64,000 nucleotides of DNA from Inediibacterium massiliense (GTDB lineage Bacteria > Bacillota > Clostridia > Peptostreptococcales > Thermotaleaceae): contig NZ_LN876583.1 of assembly GCF_001282725.1 (NCBI RefSeq), positions 62,001 through 126,000 of the forward strand, in the 5' to 3' direction. Below, one piece after another: positions 1 to 9,132 of this stretch. The number at the start of each line of letters is the position of its first letter. Position 1 is the first letter of the stretch. Position numbers and translations under genes: made by a program. A model generated the notes under the pieces. That model searched no databases. It was not told the DNA's origin and worked only from the letters and a program-made list of their open reading frames with translations.

Positions 1-977
1 CCTATTCCAATCTGAAGCACCTGTCTTCCTTTAAAACCAGTCAATTTTGCTCCAAATCCGCATCCTACTATTTTTCCTAAAATAGCTAAAAATACAATCA
101 ACATTCCAAACCAAAATCCATCCCCAATAGCATCTATTTGCACTCCTAATCCTATTCCTACAAAGAAAATAGGAGTAAATACTGTCTCTGATATAATTTG
201 TATATCATGAGTAATTTTATTGTGATAGTGGGTCATTGAAAAAATAACTCCCATAAAATATGCACCTGTTACAGCTGCAACTCCCATTTTTTCTGATAAA
301 TAAGCAAGAAATAAGCAACAAATTAAACTATAAGAAGCAACTCGTCCTTTTCTTTTAATTTTATGAATAACCTTTAATAAAACAAATCCTATCAATAATG
401 TCATAACAAAAAAGAAAAATATTTTTCCAATAACGATCATGACACTACTTTCTTGAGAAGGTCTTAACATTCCTATCACTACTGTCAAGAGAATGATTCC
501 TATTACATCATCAATAATAGCTCCTCCTAAGATGGCTACCCCTTGCTTTGTCTTTAACTGTCCTAATTCCTTTAATGTTTGAACTGTCAAACTTACACTA
601 GTAGCAGTAACAATAAGACCTAACATCAAACTGCTGACCATATCTTTTGTAATCCAATAAGAAACAACACTAACCATAAGCATAGGAACACTTACTCCGG
701 TTATAGCAATTGCTGTAGAAGATTTTCCCGAAGCTTTCAATTCATTGACATCTGTTTCAAGCCCTGCAGTAAACATCAAAAGAATAACGCCAATCTCTGA
801 CAAATCATGAATAAGCTGTGTTTTTTCTAAAAAACCAAATCCTAAGAATATTCCTACTAATATTTGTCCTAAAACTGCAGGCTGCTTTAATTTTTTACTA
901 ATAATCCCCCCAATATTAGCTGCTAATAACAAAATCCCAATGTGTAACAGAAAATCAAAGTTCGCATCCATATCCAT
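1..977 (-). CDS. CPA2-family cation/proton antiporter, C-terminus cut off by window edge
   Basis: Reading the minus strand from an ATG at 977 gives an uninterrupted frame running off position 1, about 325 residues. It is very hydrophobic with about ten membrane segments. It shows hallmarks of the KefB/NapA type monovalent cation:proton antiporter family (CPA2): an early KQPAVLGQILVGI stretch, LMFTAGLETD near residue 70, and the GGAIIDDVIGI aspartate pair near residue 165, which in the family carries protons and Na+ or K+. A GGAAG ribosome site lies 7 nt upstream of the 977 ATG. The frame has no stop inside the window, so the end (often a TrkA-N domain or just the last helices) cannot be judged. 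It is probably monocistronic, lying downstream of the prfA terminator. Family is secure; transported ion is unknown. Confidence 0.88.
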   Translation of the reverse strand, partial: MDMDANFDFLLHIGILLLAANIGGIISKKLKQPAVLGQILVGIFLGFGFLEKTQLIHDLSEIGVILLMFTAGLETDVNELKASGKSSTAIAITGVSVPMLMVSVVSYWITKDMVSSLMLGLIVTATSVSLTVQTLKELGQLKTKQGVAILGGAIIDDVIGIILLTVVIGMLRPSQESSVMIVIGKIFFFFVMTLLIGFVLLKVIHKIKRKGRVASYSLICCLFLAYLSEKMGVAAVTGAYFMGVIFSMTHYHNKITHDIQIISETVFTPIFFVGIGLGVQIDAIGDGFWFGMLIVFLAILGKIVGCGFGAKLTGFKGRQVLQIGI

Positions 978-1105
978 CACACTTCTTCCATTTTATTTTT
1001 TGAATATACTATATTGATTGTATTTTTAAAAAATACTGATTATAGTTTATCACTCCATTCTTTTTCTTTCAAGTTGACCTTTCTAAAGAAAATTCAAAGG
1101 CCATA

Positions 1106-1176
1106 GATTTTATTAGATTTTGATACAAACCCCTAATGAAAAATATATAAACAATTAAAACTGTTTAACCGTCCCT
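1106..1176. repeat. Dispersed intergenic repeat, copy 1 of 3
   Basis: This stretch just beyond the prfA terminator shares an ATTAGATTTT start and a GTTTAACCGTCCCT end with two segments at 40855-40916 and 41176-41238, which lie beyond the kamE terminator. The middle part diverges. Function unknown; it may be the remnant of a mobile element end or a conserved post-terminator sequence. Confidence 0.5.
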
Positions 1177-1202
1177 CGATTTTACCTGGATTTTCAGAAA
1201 TA

Positions 1203-1238
1203 AAAAAAGCTGAGAAACTTAAGTTCCTCAGCTTTTTT
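1203..1238 (-). terminator. Bidirectional intrinsic terminator after prfA
   Basis: A 12-bp stem (AAAAAAGCTGAG / CTCAGCTTTTTT) with T-tracts on both strands begins immediately after the prfA stop codon. Confidence 0.9.
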
Positions 1239-1239
1239 A

Positions 1240-2307
1240 TTATACTACTTGTTGTAATTTTTCTGCTTGATCTGTTGTGATGAGTGCATCTAATATTTCA
1301 TCAATGTCTCCATCTAAAAATTGGTCAAGCTTGTATAGTGTTAAAGTAATTCTATGGTCTGTAACTCTTCCTTGTGGGAAATTGTAGGTTCTGATTCTTT
1401 CACTTCTATCTCCTGTACCCACTTGGCTTTTTCTTTCTTCTGCTATTTCTGCATTTTGCTCTGCAAGCATTTTATCATATAATCTAGCTTTTAATACTTT
1501 AAATGCTTTTTCTTTGTTTTTAAGCTGTGATTTTTCATCTTGACATGAAATTACGATTCCTGTAGGTATGTGGGTAAGTCTTACAGCAGAGTCTGTAGTA
1601 TTAACACTTTGTCCCCCATTTCCAGAAGAACGGAATACATCTACACGTACATCATTTGGATTTACTTCAATCTCTACATCATCTACTTCTGGAAGTACTG
1701 CTACTGTAGCTGTAGATGTATGAATTCTTCCTCCTGATTCTGTAGATGGAATTCTTTGCACTCTGTGTACGCCACTTTCATATTTAAGTTTTGAGTAAGC
1801 TCCTTTTCCTTTGATCATAAATATTACTTCTTTGACCCCACCTACTCCCGTTTCACTTAAGCTCATCATTTCTGCTTTCCATCTATTTCTTTCTGCATAT
1901 CTTGTATACATTCTAAATAAATCTCCTGCAAAAAGTCCCGCTTCGTCTCCTCCAGCTCCTCCACGAATCTCTACAATAACATTTTTTTCATCGTTAGGAT
2001 CCTTTGGAATGAGTAAAATCTTTAATTCTTCTTGAATAACTTCTATTTTGTCGCTAAGTTCATGAAGCTCCATCTTTGCCATTTCTCTAAATTCTTCGTC
2101 ATGGCTTTCTTCTAAAATAGATTTTGCTTCTTCTATTCCCTCTTTTGTTTCTTTGTATTCTTTATACTTATTTACAATAGGCTCTATTTCTGCAAGCTCT
2201 TTAATGTATTTTTGCCACTGAGTTTGATCATTGATAATTTCAGGGTCCGCTACCTTTTGACTTAAATCATCATATTTATCTTGCAAAAAGTCTAGTTTAT
2301 CAAACAT
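1240..2307 (-). CDS. prfA: Peptide chain release factor 1
   Basis: Release factor 1 (355 residues) recognises UAA and UAG in the ribosomal A site and triggers peptide release. The GGQ tripeptide ([10 protein letters not shown]) that enters the peptidyl transferase centre is present. The codon-recognition tripeptide is PST in [14 protein letters not shown], matching the PxT of RF1 rather than the SPF of RF2. The start is taken at 2307, where GAGGTGAAATT precedes the ATG at good spacing and the protein begins MFDKLDFL; an in-frame upstream start at 2337 would overlap prmC and lacks such a site. It lies 23 nt after prmC, which encodes the methyltransferase that modifies the GGQ glutamine, the usual gene pair. 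Last gene of the rpmE-DUF1385-prmC-prfA run. Confidence 0.97.
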   Translation of the reverse strand: MFDKLDFLQDKYDDLSQKVADPEIINDQTQWQKYIKELAEIEPIVNKYKEYKETKEGIEEAKSILEESHDEEFREMAKMELHELSDKIEVIQEELKILLIPKDPNDEKNVIVEIRGGAGGDEAGLFAGDLFRMYTRYAERNRWKAEMMSLSETGVGGVKEVIFMIKGKGAYSKLKYESGVHRVQRIPSTESGGRIHTSTATVAVLPEVDDVEIEVNPNDVRVDVFRSSGNGGQSVNTTDSAVRLTHIPTGIVISCQDEKSQLKNKEKAFKVLKARLYDKMLAEQNAEIAEERKSQVGTGDRSERIRTYNFPQGRVTDHRITLTLYKLDQFLDGDIDEILDALITTDQAEKLQQVV

Positions 2308-2330
2308 AATTTCACCTCGCACATTTTCTG

Positions 2331-3221
2331 TTAACAATCTATTATATCATTTTTAGTACTTTCACACAATGTAGCTGTGATGACTCTCTCTATTCCTGAT
2401 AAATCCTTAATCTTTTTTATATTTTCATAACAACCCTTCATTTTCATAAGAGAAATTACTTCATCTGCTTGATCATGTCCTACCTCTAATGCCAAAAGTC
2501 CTTTATCCCTTAAAAATAGTGGCGATTGATCTATAATTCTTCTATAATAATCCAGACCATCTTCTCCTCCATCTAAAGCAAGGATGGGTTCATATTTTTG
2601 TACTTCTACTTGTAAAGTTTTTATATCTTCTTTAGGAATATAAGGAGGGTTAGAAACTACTATATCTAATTTTTCCTTTAAGTTCTTCAAAGGCTCAAAC
2701 AAATCTCCCTGTAAAAATATAATCTCTACTTCATTTTCTTTTGCATTTTTCTTTGCAATAGAAAGCGCTACAAGAGATAGATCTACTGCATACACAAAGG
2801 ATTTTTTTATATATTTTGAAAGGCTTACACTAATCGCTCCACTTCCAGTTCCTAAATCAACAACCCTTATCTTTTCAGTATTTCTATTTTTTGCCCAATC
2901 TATTACTTCTTCTACTAAAATTTCTGTATCTGGTCTTGGAATAAGCACTCCTTCTTCTACATAAAAATCTAGTCCCATAAATTCTTGTTTTTTTATAATG
3001 TATTGAACAGGTACTCCTTTGATTCTTTGATCAATGCATTTCCAAAACATCTTTTCTTCTTCATCATTTAAAACATAATCTCTATGAGTAAAAATAAAAA
3101 TTTTGTCTTTTTTTAATAAATCACACAAAATCACCTCTGCATCTAACAGAGGTGTTTGTATGTTGTTTCCTTCCAATTTTTTTACCGCACTCTTTAAAAT
3201 CTCTATCATATTTACTGCCAA
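2331..3221 (-). CDS. prmC: Release factor glutamine N5-methyltransferase
   Basis: PrmC (HemK) methylates the glutamine of the GGQ motif in RF1 and RF2 using S-adenosylmethionine. The 296-residue product has an N-terminal helical domain, the SAM-binding loop [11 protein letters not shown] around residues 121-130 and the catalytic NPPY motif at 191-194. A TTG start at 3221 is chosen because GAGGT lies 6 nt upstream; the next ATG (3209) is too far from that site. The gene overlaps the end of the DUF1385 gene by 10 nt, indicating translational coupling, and feeds directly into prfA, its substrate gene. Nothing unusual in length or motifs. Confidence 0.95.
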   Translation of the reverse strand: MAVNMIEILKSAVKKLEGNNIQTPLLDAEVILCDLLKKDKIFIFTHRDYVLNDEEEKMFWKCIDQRIKGVPVQYIIKKQEFMGLDFYVEEGVLIPRPDTEILVEEVIDWAKNRNTEKIRVVDLGTGSGAISVSLSKYIKKSFVYAVDLSLVALSIAKKNAKENEVEIIFLQGDLFEPLKNLKEKLDIVVSNPPYIPKEDIKTLQVEVQKYEPILALDGGEDGLDYYRRIIDQSPLFLRDKGLLALEVGHDQADEVISLMKMKGCYENIKKIKDLSGIERVITATLCESTKNDIIDC

Positions 3222-4174
3222 AGGTCTACCTCACTTTCATCTTTTAAAACATGCTTCATAGCAGCAATAGCCACTTCCAGTTGACTATCATCTGGTTCTT
3301 TTGTTGTAAGCTTTTGTAAAAGAAGTCCTGGATAGCTGATGATTCTGACTATTTTTGATTGACTCTTTCCTGCAAATCGGATAATTTCATAAGAAAGTCC
3401 TGCCACAACAGGCATTAAAATCAATCTAAACAATATTCTCATCCAAGGATTCGGCCATCCAATCAATGAAAATAAAAGAAGACTTACAATCATTACAATT
3501 ACTAGAAAGCTTGTTCCACATCTAGGATGAAGTCTAGGAAAATTTTTTGCATTTTCTACTGTTAAATCTAGGCCGCTCTCATAACAATGTATGGTTTTAT
3601 GCTCTGCTCCATGATACTCAAATACTCTTTTGATATCCTTCATTTGAGAAATGAGTGAAATATATCCTACAAAAAGCACAATCCTTAAAAATCCCTCTAC
3701 TAAATTTAAAATCCAAGGCACATGTATTTTTGTCTTTAAGAAATTCGTAGCAAGAGTAGGCGAAATAATAAAAATACCAATTCCCACTAATAAAGCCATA
3801 AAAACAGACACATAAATTAAAATATCATTTACCTTGTCTCCAAATTTATTTTCGATCCAAGTTTCTATCTTTCCTTTTTCTTGATTTTGCTCTTCTTCTT
3901 CAAAAAATTCAGCAGAATAAGTTAAAGATTTTACTCCTAAAATCATTGCATCAATCAGTGCAAAGCCTCCCCTTAAAATAGGAAGTTTGGTCCACGAACT
4001 TGTTGTGATTCCTTTTACTTTTTCTGTTTTGATGACAATTTCTTGATCCGGCTTTCTTACAGCAATGGCAACATCATCTTTTCCCCTCATCATAACTCCT
4101 TCGATGACAGCCTGCCCACCTATATTTGTAGGCTTTATATGTTTTGCAAAAATCTTTTCAAATTCCAAAGCCAT
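3212..4174 (-). CDS. DUF1385 family membrane protein (YqhQ-like)
   Basis: Membrane protein of about 320 residues belonging to the DUF1385/YqhQ family, which has no established biochemical function. Family signatures are visible: TNIGGQAVIEGVMMRGKDD near the N-terminus, FEYHGAEHKTIHCYE in the middle and LHPRCGTSFL shortly after, with roughly four hydrophobic segments between and after them. The start is uncertain. ATG 4174 is used because AAAGGAAG precedes it, although the spacing is short; an in-frame TTG at 4210 would add 12 residues. The conserved position between rpmE and prmC/prfA is common in Clostridia and suggests a link to the translation block, but this is association only. Confidence 0.9.
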   Translation of the reverse strand: MALEFEKIFAKHIKPTNIGGQAVIEGVMMRGKDDVAIAVRKPDQEIVIKTEKVKGITTSSWTKLPILRGGFALIDAMILGVKSLTYSAEFFEEEEQNQEKGKIETWIENKFGDKVNDILIYVSVFMALLVGIGIFIISPTLATNFLKTKIHVPWILNLVEGFLRIVLFVGYISLISQMKDIKRVFEYHGAEHKTIHCYESGLDLTVENAKNFPRLHPRCGTSFLVIVMIVSLLLFSLIGWPNPWMRILFRLILMPVVAGLSYEIIRFAGKSQSKIVRIISYPGLLLQKLTTKEPDDSQLEVAIAAMKHVLKDESEVDLWQ

Positions 4175-4255
4175 CTTCCTTTCAAACTCAACTTTGAGTA
4201 TATACAACAAAGGTTAGGAATATACATCCCTAACCTCAGATTATACAAAATACTC

Positions 4256-4456
4256 TTATTTGATTCCATATTTTTGTTTGAATTTATCAACACGACCACC
4301 TTGGCTTACAAATTTTTGTTTGCCAGTGTAGAATGGATGACATTGTGAACAAATTTCAACTTTGATTTCATCTTTTACTGAACCTGTTTCAAATGTATGT
4401 CCACAAGCACATTTAACTACTGCTTTTTTATAATCTGGGTGGATTCCTGGTTTCAT
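4256..4456 (-). CDS. rpmE: 50S ribosomal protein L31, zinc-binding type
   Basis: L31, 66 residues, starting MKPGIHPDY as expected for the family. Four cysteines in VKCACGHTF and [14 protein letters not shown] form the zinc site, so this is the zinc-containing (C+) form rather than the zinc-free paralogue used under zinc starvation. ATG 4456 is preferred over an in-frame GTG at 4465 because AGAGG lies 8 nt before the ATG and the protein then begins at the family start. It has its own promoter at 4524-4552 and follows rho. Confidence 0.97.
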   Translation of the reverse strand: MKPGIHPDYKKAVVKCACGHTFETGSVKDEIKVEICSQCHPFYTGKQKFVSQGGRVDKFKQKYGIK

Positions 4457-4523
4457 GCTATTCACCTCTTTCTCTTGCGTTACTCTATATCAATATTATG
4501 ATAATCTAAATTTCAACTATTAC

Positions 4524-4552
4524 ATTATAGCATAATCATTTCTAGACTTCAA
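4524..4552 (-). promoter_or_regulatory. Sigma-A promoter for rpmE operon
   Basis: On the minus strand TTGAAG, 17 nt, TATAAT; it lies about 70 nt upstream of the rpmE start and inside the rho-rpmE gap. Confidence 0.8.
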
Positions 4553-4563
4553 GAAATTTTTAT

Positions 4564-5904
4564 TTATATTTGATTTCTCATTTTTTCTACGAATTCTAAA
4601 TTGTCTTTTGTCCTTGTAAGCTTTGAAATAATAGCTTCTGTCACTTCCTGAGTAGGATTATTAGACATAGCTCTTCTAATATTCCAAATGGTTTCTATCT
4701 CTTTTTGAGTAAGAAGCAATTCTTCTTTTCTTGTTCCTGATTTATTTAAATTAATAGCTGGGAAAATTCTTTTTTCTGAGAGCTTTCGATCCAGATGAAG
4801 CTCCATATTTCCAGTTCCTTTAAATTCTTCAAAAATAACATCATCCATTCTGCTTCCCGTATCTACTAATGCAGTTGCTAATATGGTTAAACTTCCACCT
4901 TCTTCTATATTTCTAGCGGCTCCAAAAAATCTTTTTGGTTTATGTAACGCCCCAGGATCTAACCCTCCTGATAGGGTTCTTCCTGTAGTAGGAATGGTAA
5001 GATTATATGCTCTCGCTAGTCTTGTAATACTATCTAATAATATGACCACATCTTTTCCATGCTCTACAAGTCTTTGTGCTCGATTTAAAACCATCTCTGC
5101 CACTTTAATATGATGGCTTGGAAGTTCATCAAAAGTAGAATAAATTACTTCTCCTTCAATAGATCTTTGCATATCTGTTACTTCTTCAGGCCGTTCATCA
5201 ATTAAAAGTACAATGATTTCTATATCTTTATGTTTTTTGGCAATACTATTTGCAATTTTCTTAAGAAGTATCGTCTTCCCTGCTTTTGGCGGAGCTACAA
5301 TCAATCCTCTTTGTCCTTTTCCAATAGGAGCAATTAAATCGATGATTCTCGTAGAAAGATCTGTAGGATCATATTCAAGGGTAATTCTTTGATTGGGATA
5401 AATAGGTGTGAGATTATCAAAGTTTGGTCTTTTCGAAGCAACTTCAGGATTGTCATTGTTTACCTTTTGAACATAAAGAAGGGCTCTAAACTTTTCTCCA
5501 CTTTTTGGAGGCCTTGTAATACCTGAAATTTTATCTCCTGTCTTTAAATTAAATCTTCTAATTTGAGATGGAGATACATACACATCCTCATCACTAGTTA
5601 AAAAATTATAAAATCTTAAAAATCCAAATCCACCTTCTGTAATCTCAAGTACTCCCTCTACTGTATCTACTGCAGCACTATTATTAATTTCATTGTTAAT
5701 TTTTTGTGGAAAGCTTTCTCTACGCATAGGTACTATTTTTTCTTCTAAAGGTACTTCCTCAGCTTTTTGATTATTTTTATTCTGTAGAATTTGTTCTATC
5801 AACTCATTTTTTTTGTACTTATTTATATTTTTAAGACCTAGATTTTTTGCAATACTTCGCAATTCATCTAGCTTCTTTTTATCTAGATCTACAAATTCCA
5901 ACAC
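4564..5904 (-). CDS. rho: Transcription termination factor Rho
   Basis: Hexameric RNA-dependent ATPase that terminates transcription. The 446-residue product has the Rho N-terminal helical domain (residues 1-45), a short charged linker (45-80), the cold-shock-type RNA-binding domain starting GFGFLRF (about 92-150) and the RecA-like motor with Walker A APPKAGKT (204-211) and Walker B VVILLDS. The bicyclomycin/arginine-finger region and Q/R loops are intact. GGAGG lies upstream of adjacent GTG (5904) and TTG (5901) codons; GTG is used, spacing alone would slightly favour TTG. It follows the glpX pair and has its own near-consensus promoter with a strong hairpin in the leader. Confidence 0.97.
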   Translation of the reverse strand: MLEFVDLDKKKLDELRSIAKNLGLKNINKYKKNELIEQILQNKNNQKAEEVPLEEKIVPMRRESFPQKINNEINNSAAVDTVEGVLEITEGGFGFLRFYNFLTSDEDVYVSPSQIRRFNLKTGDKISGITRPPKSGEKFRALLYVQKVNNDNPEVASKRPNFDNLTPIYPNQRITLEYDPTDLSTRIIDLIAPIGKGQRGLIVAPPKAGKTILLKKIANSIAKKHKDIEIIVLLIDERPEEVTDMQRSIEGEVIYSTFDELPSHHIKVAEMVLNRAQRLVEHGKDVVILLDSITRLARAYNLTIPTTGRTLSGGLDPGALHKPKRFFGAARNIEEGGSLTILATALVDTGSRMDDVIFEEFKGTGNMELHLDRKLSEKRIFPAINLNKSGTRKEELLLTQKEIETIWNIRRAMSNNPTQEVTEAIISKLTRTKDNLEFVEKMRNQI

Positions 5905-5963
5905 CGCACCTCCATCATATACAAAACATACCGTTTGAAATATTTTTATTTAATATAATTTAT

Positions 5964-5990
5964 AGTGCTAGTAAAAACTAGCACTATAAT
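5964..5990 (-). promoter_or_regulatory. Strong hairpin in the rho leader
   Basis: An 11-bp perfect stem (ATAGTGCTAGT / ACTAGCACTAT) lies between the rho promoter (6018-6046) and the rho start. On the minus strand it is followed by AAATTATATT rather than a T-run, so it is a weak terminator at best. It could be the end of the glpX transcript or part of leader control of rho. Confidence 0.6.
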
Positions 5991-6017
5991 TTGAATTGCC
6001 TTTATAACATCGTATCA

Positions 6018-6046
6018 ATTGTATACGGTGAAATTTTTATTGTCAA
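6018..6046 (-). promoter_or_regulatory. Sigma-A promoter for rho
   Basis: Minus strand TTGACA, 17 nt, TACAAT, immediately downstream of the glpX stop codon; implies a rho leader of roughly 105 nt. Confidence 0.8.
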
Positions 6047-6051
6047 GGCTT

Positions 6052-7020
6052 TTATTTTGCATATTCAGGTTTTTGATCTAGTTTGTGAATGGCTTCGATA
6101 AATCTTATGGTGCCTGTTTCAGCTCTCATAACAACAGAATGAGTTTTCGCCATATTATTTCCATAATAAGTCACACCATTTAATAAATCACCTTCAGATA
6201 TTCCTGTAGCTGCAAAGAATACTTCATCTCCTTTTACTAAATCATCCATAAGAAGAACTTTGCTGCAATCCACTCCCATTTTCTCACATCTTTGTTTTTC
6301 TTCTTCTTCATAAGGCACAAGTCTTCCTTGGAATTCTCCTCCAAGACATTTGAGAGCTGCTGCTGCGATGACTCCCTCTGGAGCTCCACCTATTCCTAGC
6401 ATAATATCTACTCCTCTATCTTCAAAACAAGTAGCAATAGCAGCCGCTACATCTCCTTCTTGGAATAATTTAATTCTTACTCCCAATTCCCTACATTCTT
6501 TTATAATCCCCTCATGTCTTTCACGATCTAACATAGTCACAGTTAAATCTGTAATATTTTTATTTAAAGCCTTAGCTACATTTTTTAAATTTTCTTTTAC
6601 AGGAGCATCTAATTTTATCACTCCTTTTGCCTTTGGTCCTACTGCAATTTTATCCATATACATATCTGGTGCATTGAGTAGATGTCCTCTTGGAGCAATA
6701 GCTACTACAGCTACTGCATTAGGTAGTCCTTTGGCAACACAATTGGTTCCATCTACTGGATCTACTGCAATATCTACTTTGATGGCACTGCTTGTAGCTT
6801 TTCCAATTTGTTCTCCAATATAAAGCATTGGAGCTTCATCCATTTCCCCTTCTCCTATTACTACAACTCCATCAATATTTAAAGTATCTAGCATATTTCT
6901 CATGCCATCTACTGCAGCTTGATCTGCAATATTTTTATCTCCTCTTCCCATATATTTGGCTGCTCCTAATGCTGCTGCCTCTGTTACTCTCGCTAAGTTT
7001 AGTGCTAAATTTCTATCCAT
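6052..7020 (-). CDS. glpX: Fructose-1,6-bisphosphatase class II (second tandem copy)
   Basis: Class II FBPase, hydrolysing fructose 1,6-bisphosphate to fructose 6-phosphate for gluconeogenesis. The 322 residues carry the family motifs: DQAAVDGMRNML, VVIGEGEMDEAPMLYIGE, the metal-site loop VDPVDGTN and GIGGAPEGVIAAAA. The upstream paralogue has DPLEGTN at the same place, so a conserved acidic residue is Asp here and Glu there. The ATG (7020) overlaps the last 8 nt of the preceding glpX, whose stop TAG lies inside ATGGATAG, and AAGGGGGA precedes it, so the pair is translationally coupled. The two copies are clearly homologous along their length. Whether both are FBPases, or one prefers sedoheptulose bisphosphate, cannot be told from sequence. 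Confidence 0.92.
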   Translation of the reverse strand: MDRNLALNLARVTEAAALGAAKYMGRGDKNIADQAAVDGMRNMLDTLNIDGVVVIGEGEMDEAPMLYIGEQIGKATSSAIKVDIAVDPVDGTNCVAKGLPNAVAVVAIAPRGHLLNAPDMYMDKIAVGPKAKGVIKLDAPVKENLKNVAKALNKNITDLTVTMLDRERHEGIIKECRELGVRIKLFQEGDVAAAIATCFEDRGVDIMLGIGGAPEGVIAAAALKCLGGEFQGRLVPYEEEEKQRCEKMGVDCSKVLLMDDLVKGDEVFFAATGISEGDLLNGVTYYGNNMAKTHSVVMRAETGTIRFIEAIHKLDQKPEYAK

Positions 7021-8029
7021 TAATAAATCCCCCTTGTTTATGTTTTTCCATAGTCTCTTTTAATATTTCATTTTTATTGAGTCTATGGGTAGCTTCTACA
7101 AAACGAATGGTTCCTGTTTTAGAACGCATGACTACAGACTGAGTTTTTGCTTTGTTTCCTTCAAGATATGTAACTCCTTTTAAAAGGTCTCCATCAGATA
7201 CTCCTGTTGCTACAAAGAATACATCATCTGATTTTACTAGATCGTCCAAAGTAAGTACTTTATAGACACTTTCTTCATCTAGCCCTAATTTTATACATCT
7301 TTCCATTTCTTCATCTGACATGGGATTTAATTTTCCTTGCATTTCTCCTCCCATAGATTTAATAGCTGCGGCTGCGATGACTCCCTCTGGAGCTCCACCG
7401 ATCCCCATAAACACATCTATTCCTGTATTCTCAAAGCAAGTAGCAATAGCAGCTGCCACATCTCCATCACTAAATAATTTGATACGACAACCTACTCTTC
7501 TTACTTCTCGAACCAAGTCATAATGTCTTGGTCGATCTTGGATGATCACTGTCATATCTTCAAGATCTTTATGAATGGCTTGAGACACTGCTCTTAGGTT
7601 TTTTTCAACCGGATCATCAATGTGGATTACACCCTTTGCCTTTGAACCTACTGCAATTTTTTTCATATAAGTATCTGGAGCATGTAAAAGTCCTCCTTTA
7701 GGTCCCATAGCAATAACTGCAATGGCATTAGGAAGTCCTTTAGCAATCAGGTTTGTACCTTCTAATGGATCTACTGCAATATCTACTTCTCGATCTGTTT
7801 CTTTACATGTTCCTACTTCTTCTCCAATATAAAGCATAGGAGCTTCATCTAATTCTCCTTCTCCAATGACTACAGTCCCTTTTATAGATACAGAAGAAAA
7901 AGCCTTTCTCATACCATCTACAGCAGCTTGATCTGCTGCATTTTTATCTCCTCTTCCCATATATCTTCCACAAGCTAATGCTGCTGTTTCTGTTACTCTT
8001 ACTAATTCTAACGCTAGGTTTCTATCCAT
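7013..8029 (-). CDS. glpX: Fructose-1,6-bisphosphatase class II (first tandem copy)
   Basis: First of two tandem class II FBPases (338 residues from ATG 8029, chosen for the AGGAGG 6 nt upstream and the family start MDRNLALELVRV). Motifs match GlpX: DQAAVDGMRKAF, VVIGEGELDEAPMLYIGE, VDPLEGTNLIAKGLPN and GIGGAPEGVIAAAA. It has about 16 more residues than the downstream copy, mostly a C-terminal tail (KETMEKHKQGGFING). It follows the aldolase gene by 10 nt and overlaps the next glpX, so the three form a sugar-phosphate unit. The duplication is discussed under findings. Confidence 0.92.
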   Translation of the reverse strand: MDRNLALELVRVTETAALACGRYMGRGDKNAADQAAVDGMRKAFSSVSIKGTVVIGEGELDEAPMLYIGEEVGTCKETDREVDIAVDPLEGTNLIAKGLPNAIAVIAMGPKGGLLHAPDTYMKKIAVGSKAKGVIHIDDPVEKNLRAVSQAIHKDLEDMTVIIQDRPRHYDLVREVRRVGCRIKLFSDGDVAAAIATCFENTGIDVFMGIGGAPEGVIAAAAIKSMGGEMQGKLNPMSDEEMERCIKLGLDEESVYKVLTLDDLVKSDDVFFVATGVSDGDLLKGVTYLEGNKAKTQSVVMRSKTGTIRFVEATHRLNKNEILKETMEKHKQGGFING

Positions 8030-8039
8030 TATACTCCTC

Positions 8040-8678
8040 CTATTGATTGTTCCAGTCTTTTTTAAATTTTTCAATTCCTTGGTCTGTCATAGGATGCTTT
8101 AACATACTCATAAATACTTTATAAGGTATAGTTGCAATATCTGATCCTGCTAAAGCTGCATCCATTACATGTTGAGGATGTCTGATACTTGCTGCAATAA
8201 TTTCTGTATCTATTCCATGAATATTAAATATATTAGATATATCGCTCACTAAATCTACGCCAGGATTTCCAATATCGTCCATTCTTCCTACAAATGGACT
8301 GACAAAGCTTGCCCCTGCCCTTGCAGCAAGTAGTGCTTGATTGGCAGAAAATATTAATGTTACATTTGTTTTGATATTTTTGCTAGACAACATTTTTACA
8401 GCTTTTAATCCTTCTGCTGTCATAGGAATTTTTATGACTATATTTTTATGTATTTTAGACAATATTTCTCCTTCTTCTACCATTTCTTCACAAGTATCTC
8501 CCATAACCTCTGCACTAATCGGTCCATCTACTAAAGTCACGATTTCTTTAATAACTGTTTGAAAGTCTCTTCCTTCTTTGGCAATTAAGCTTGGATTTGT
8601 AGTAACTCCTGATAATATTCCCCAAGTACTGATTTCTTTTATTTCTTCTATGTTGGCTGTGTCAATAAATAGTTTCAA
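8040..8678 (-). CDS. fsa: Fructose-6-phosphate aldolase / small transaldolase
   Basis: Small transaldolase-family enzyme (212 residues, TIM barrel) acting on fructose 6-phosphate or in the pentose phosphate pathway. Characteristic segments are [14 protein letters not shown] at the start, [13 protein letters not shown], the Schiff-base lysine in [14 protein letters not shown] and [19 protein letters not shown]. The start is a TTG at 8678, with GGAGG 8 nt upstream and the protein beginning (M)KLFIDTAN as in the family; longer in-frame starts extend into the promoter. First gene of the fsa-glpX-glpX set, typical of Clostridia upstream of rho. Sequence alone does not separate fructose-6-phosphate aldolase from transaldolase activity. 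Confidence 0.92.
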   Translation of the reverse strand: MKLFIDTANIEEIKEISTWGILSGVTTNPSLIAKEGRDFQTVIKEIVTLVDGPISAEVMGDTCEEMVEEGEILSKIHKNIVIKIPMTAEGLKAVKMLSSKNIKTNVTLIFSANQALLAARAGASFVSPFVGRMDDIGNPGVDLVSDISNIFNIHGIDTEIIAASIRHPQHVMDAALAGSDIATIPYKVFMSMLKHPMTDQGIEKFKKDWNNQ

Positions 8679-8712
8679 CTGTAGATCCTCCTTTTTAAAC
8701 TTTTCTATCTCT

Positions 8713-8741
8713 ATTATATACAAAACTGTGTCCAGTTAAAA
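8713..8741 (-). promoter_or_regulatory. Possible promoter for fsa-glpX-glpX
   Basis: A perfect TATAAT (minus strand) lies about 35 nt upstream of the TTG start. The -35 at 17-nt spacing is poor (TTTTAA). Confidence 0.4.
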
Positions 8742-8797
8742 GGTTTGCAGGGTTTATATTTGTAAAAAGAACGTTCATATGTTTAAATATTTAGAGA

Positions 8798-8914
8798 AAA
8801 TCTAGTATATAGTCTCTTAAAAATCCTAACACCACTCATTTGACATCCTGTCAATAGTGGCTAATTTGGTGTCCTACCAAATTTACGGATTTTTATTCTT
8901 CTATATACTGATTT
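8798..8914 (-). ncRNA. Candidate structured RNA, copy 1
   Basis: On the minus strand an outer stem (8902-8914 with 8798-8811, one bulged A) encloses two hairpins. One, at 8863-8883, has an 8-bp stem and AGGAC loop; the other, at 8832-8860, has an 11-bp interrupted stem and GGA loop. TTTGTA, 17 nt, TATTAA upstream is only a weak promoter. No Rfam family is recognised. Strand is inferred from a G-U pair retained in copy 2. Confidence 0.4.
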
Positions 8915-9015
8915 TTTTACTAAATCTTTAATATTATTCTCTAACCTTTTTACAAATATAAATCGTACAATTGGTAGTTATAAAAAGAACATTCACTTCT
9001 TTAAACATTTAGAAT

Positions 9016-9132
9016 AAATCTAGTATATAACTTCTTTAAAATCATAACACCACTCATTTGACATCCTATCAATAGTGGCTAATTTGGCGTCCTGCCAAAT
9101 TTACGGATTTTTATTCTTCTATATACTGATTT
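9016..9132 (-). ncRNA. Candidate structured RNA, copy 2
   Basis: Same fold as copy 1, displaced by 218 nt. In the first hairpin a T-A pair (8870/8876) is replaced by C-G (9088/9094), a compensatory change. In the second, position 9068 changes so that only the minus-strand transcript keeps a pair (G-U). A weak promoter-like TTTACA, 17 nt, TATTAA precedes it, and a short AAAGAA/TTCTTT stem with a T-run follows. Confidence 0.4.

Noticed and set aside
2307-2337. Extended prfA start at 2337
   Set aside because: Overlaps prmC and the prfA ribosome site; the ATG at 2307 has a proper site and family-typical N-terminus.
6350-6823. 157-codon plus-strand frame over glpX
   Set aside because: Antisense to a conserved enzyme; Ala/Pro/Ser-rich composition typical of mirror frames.
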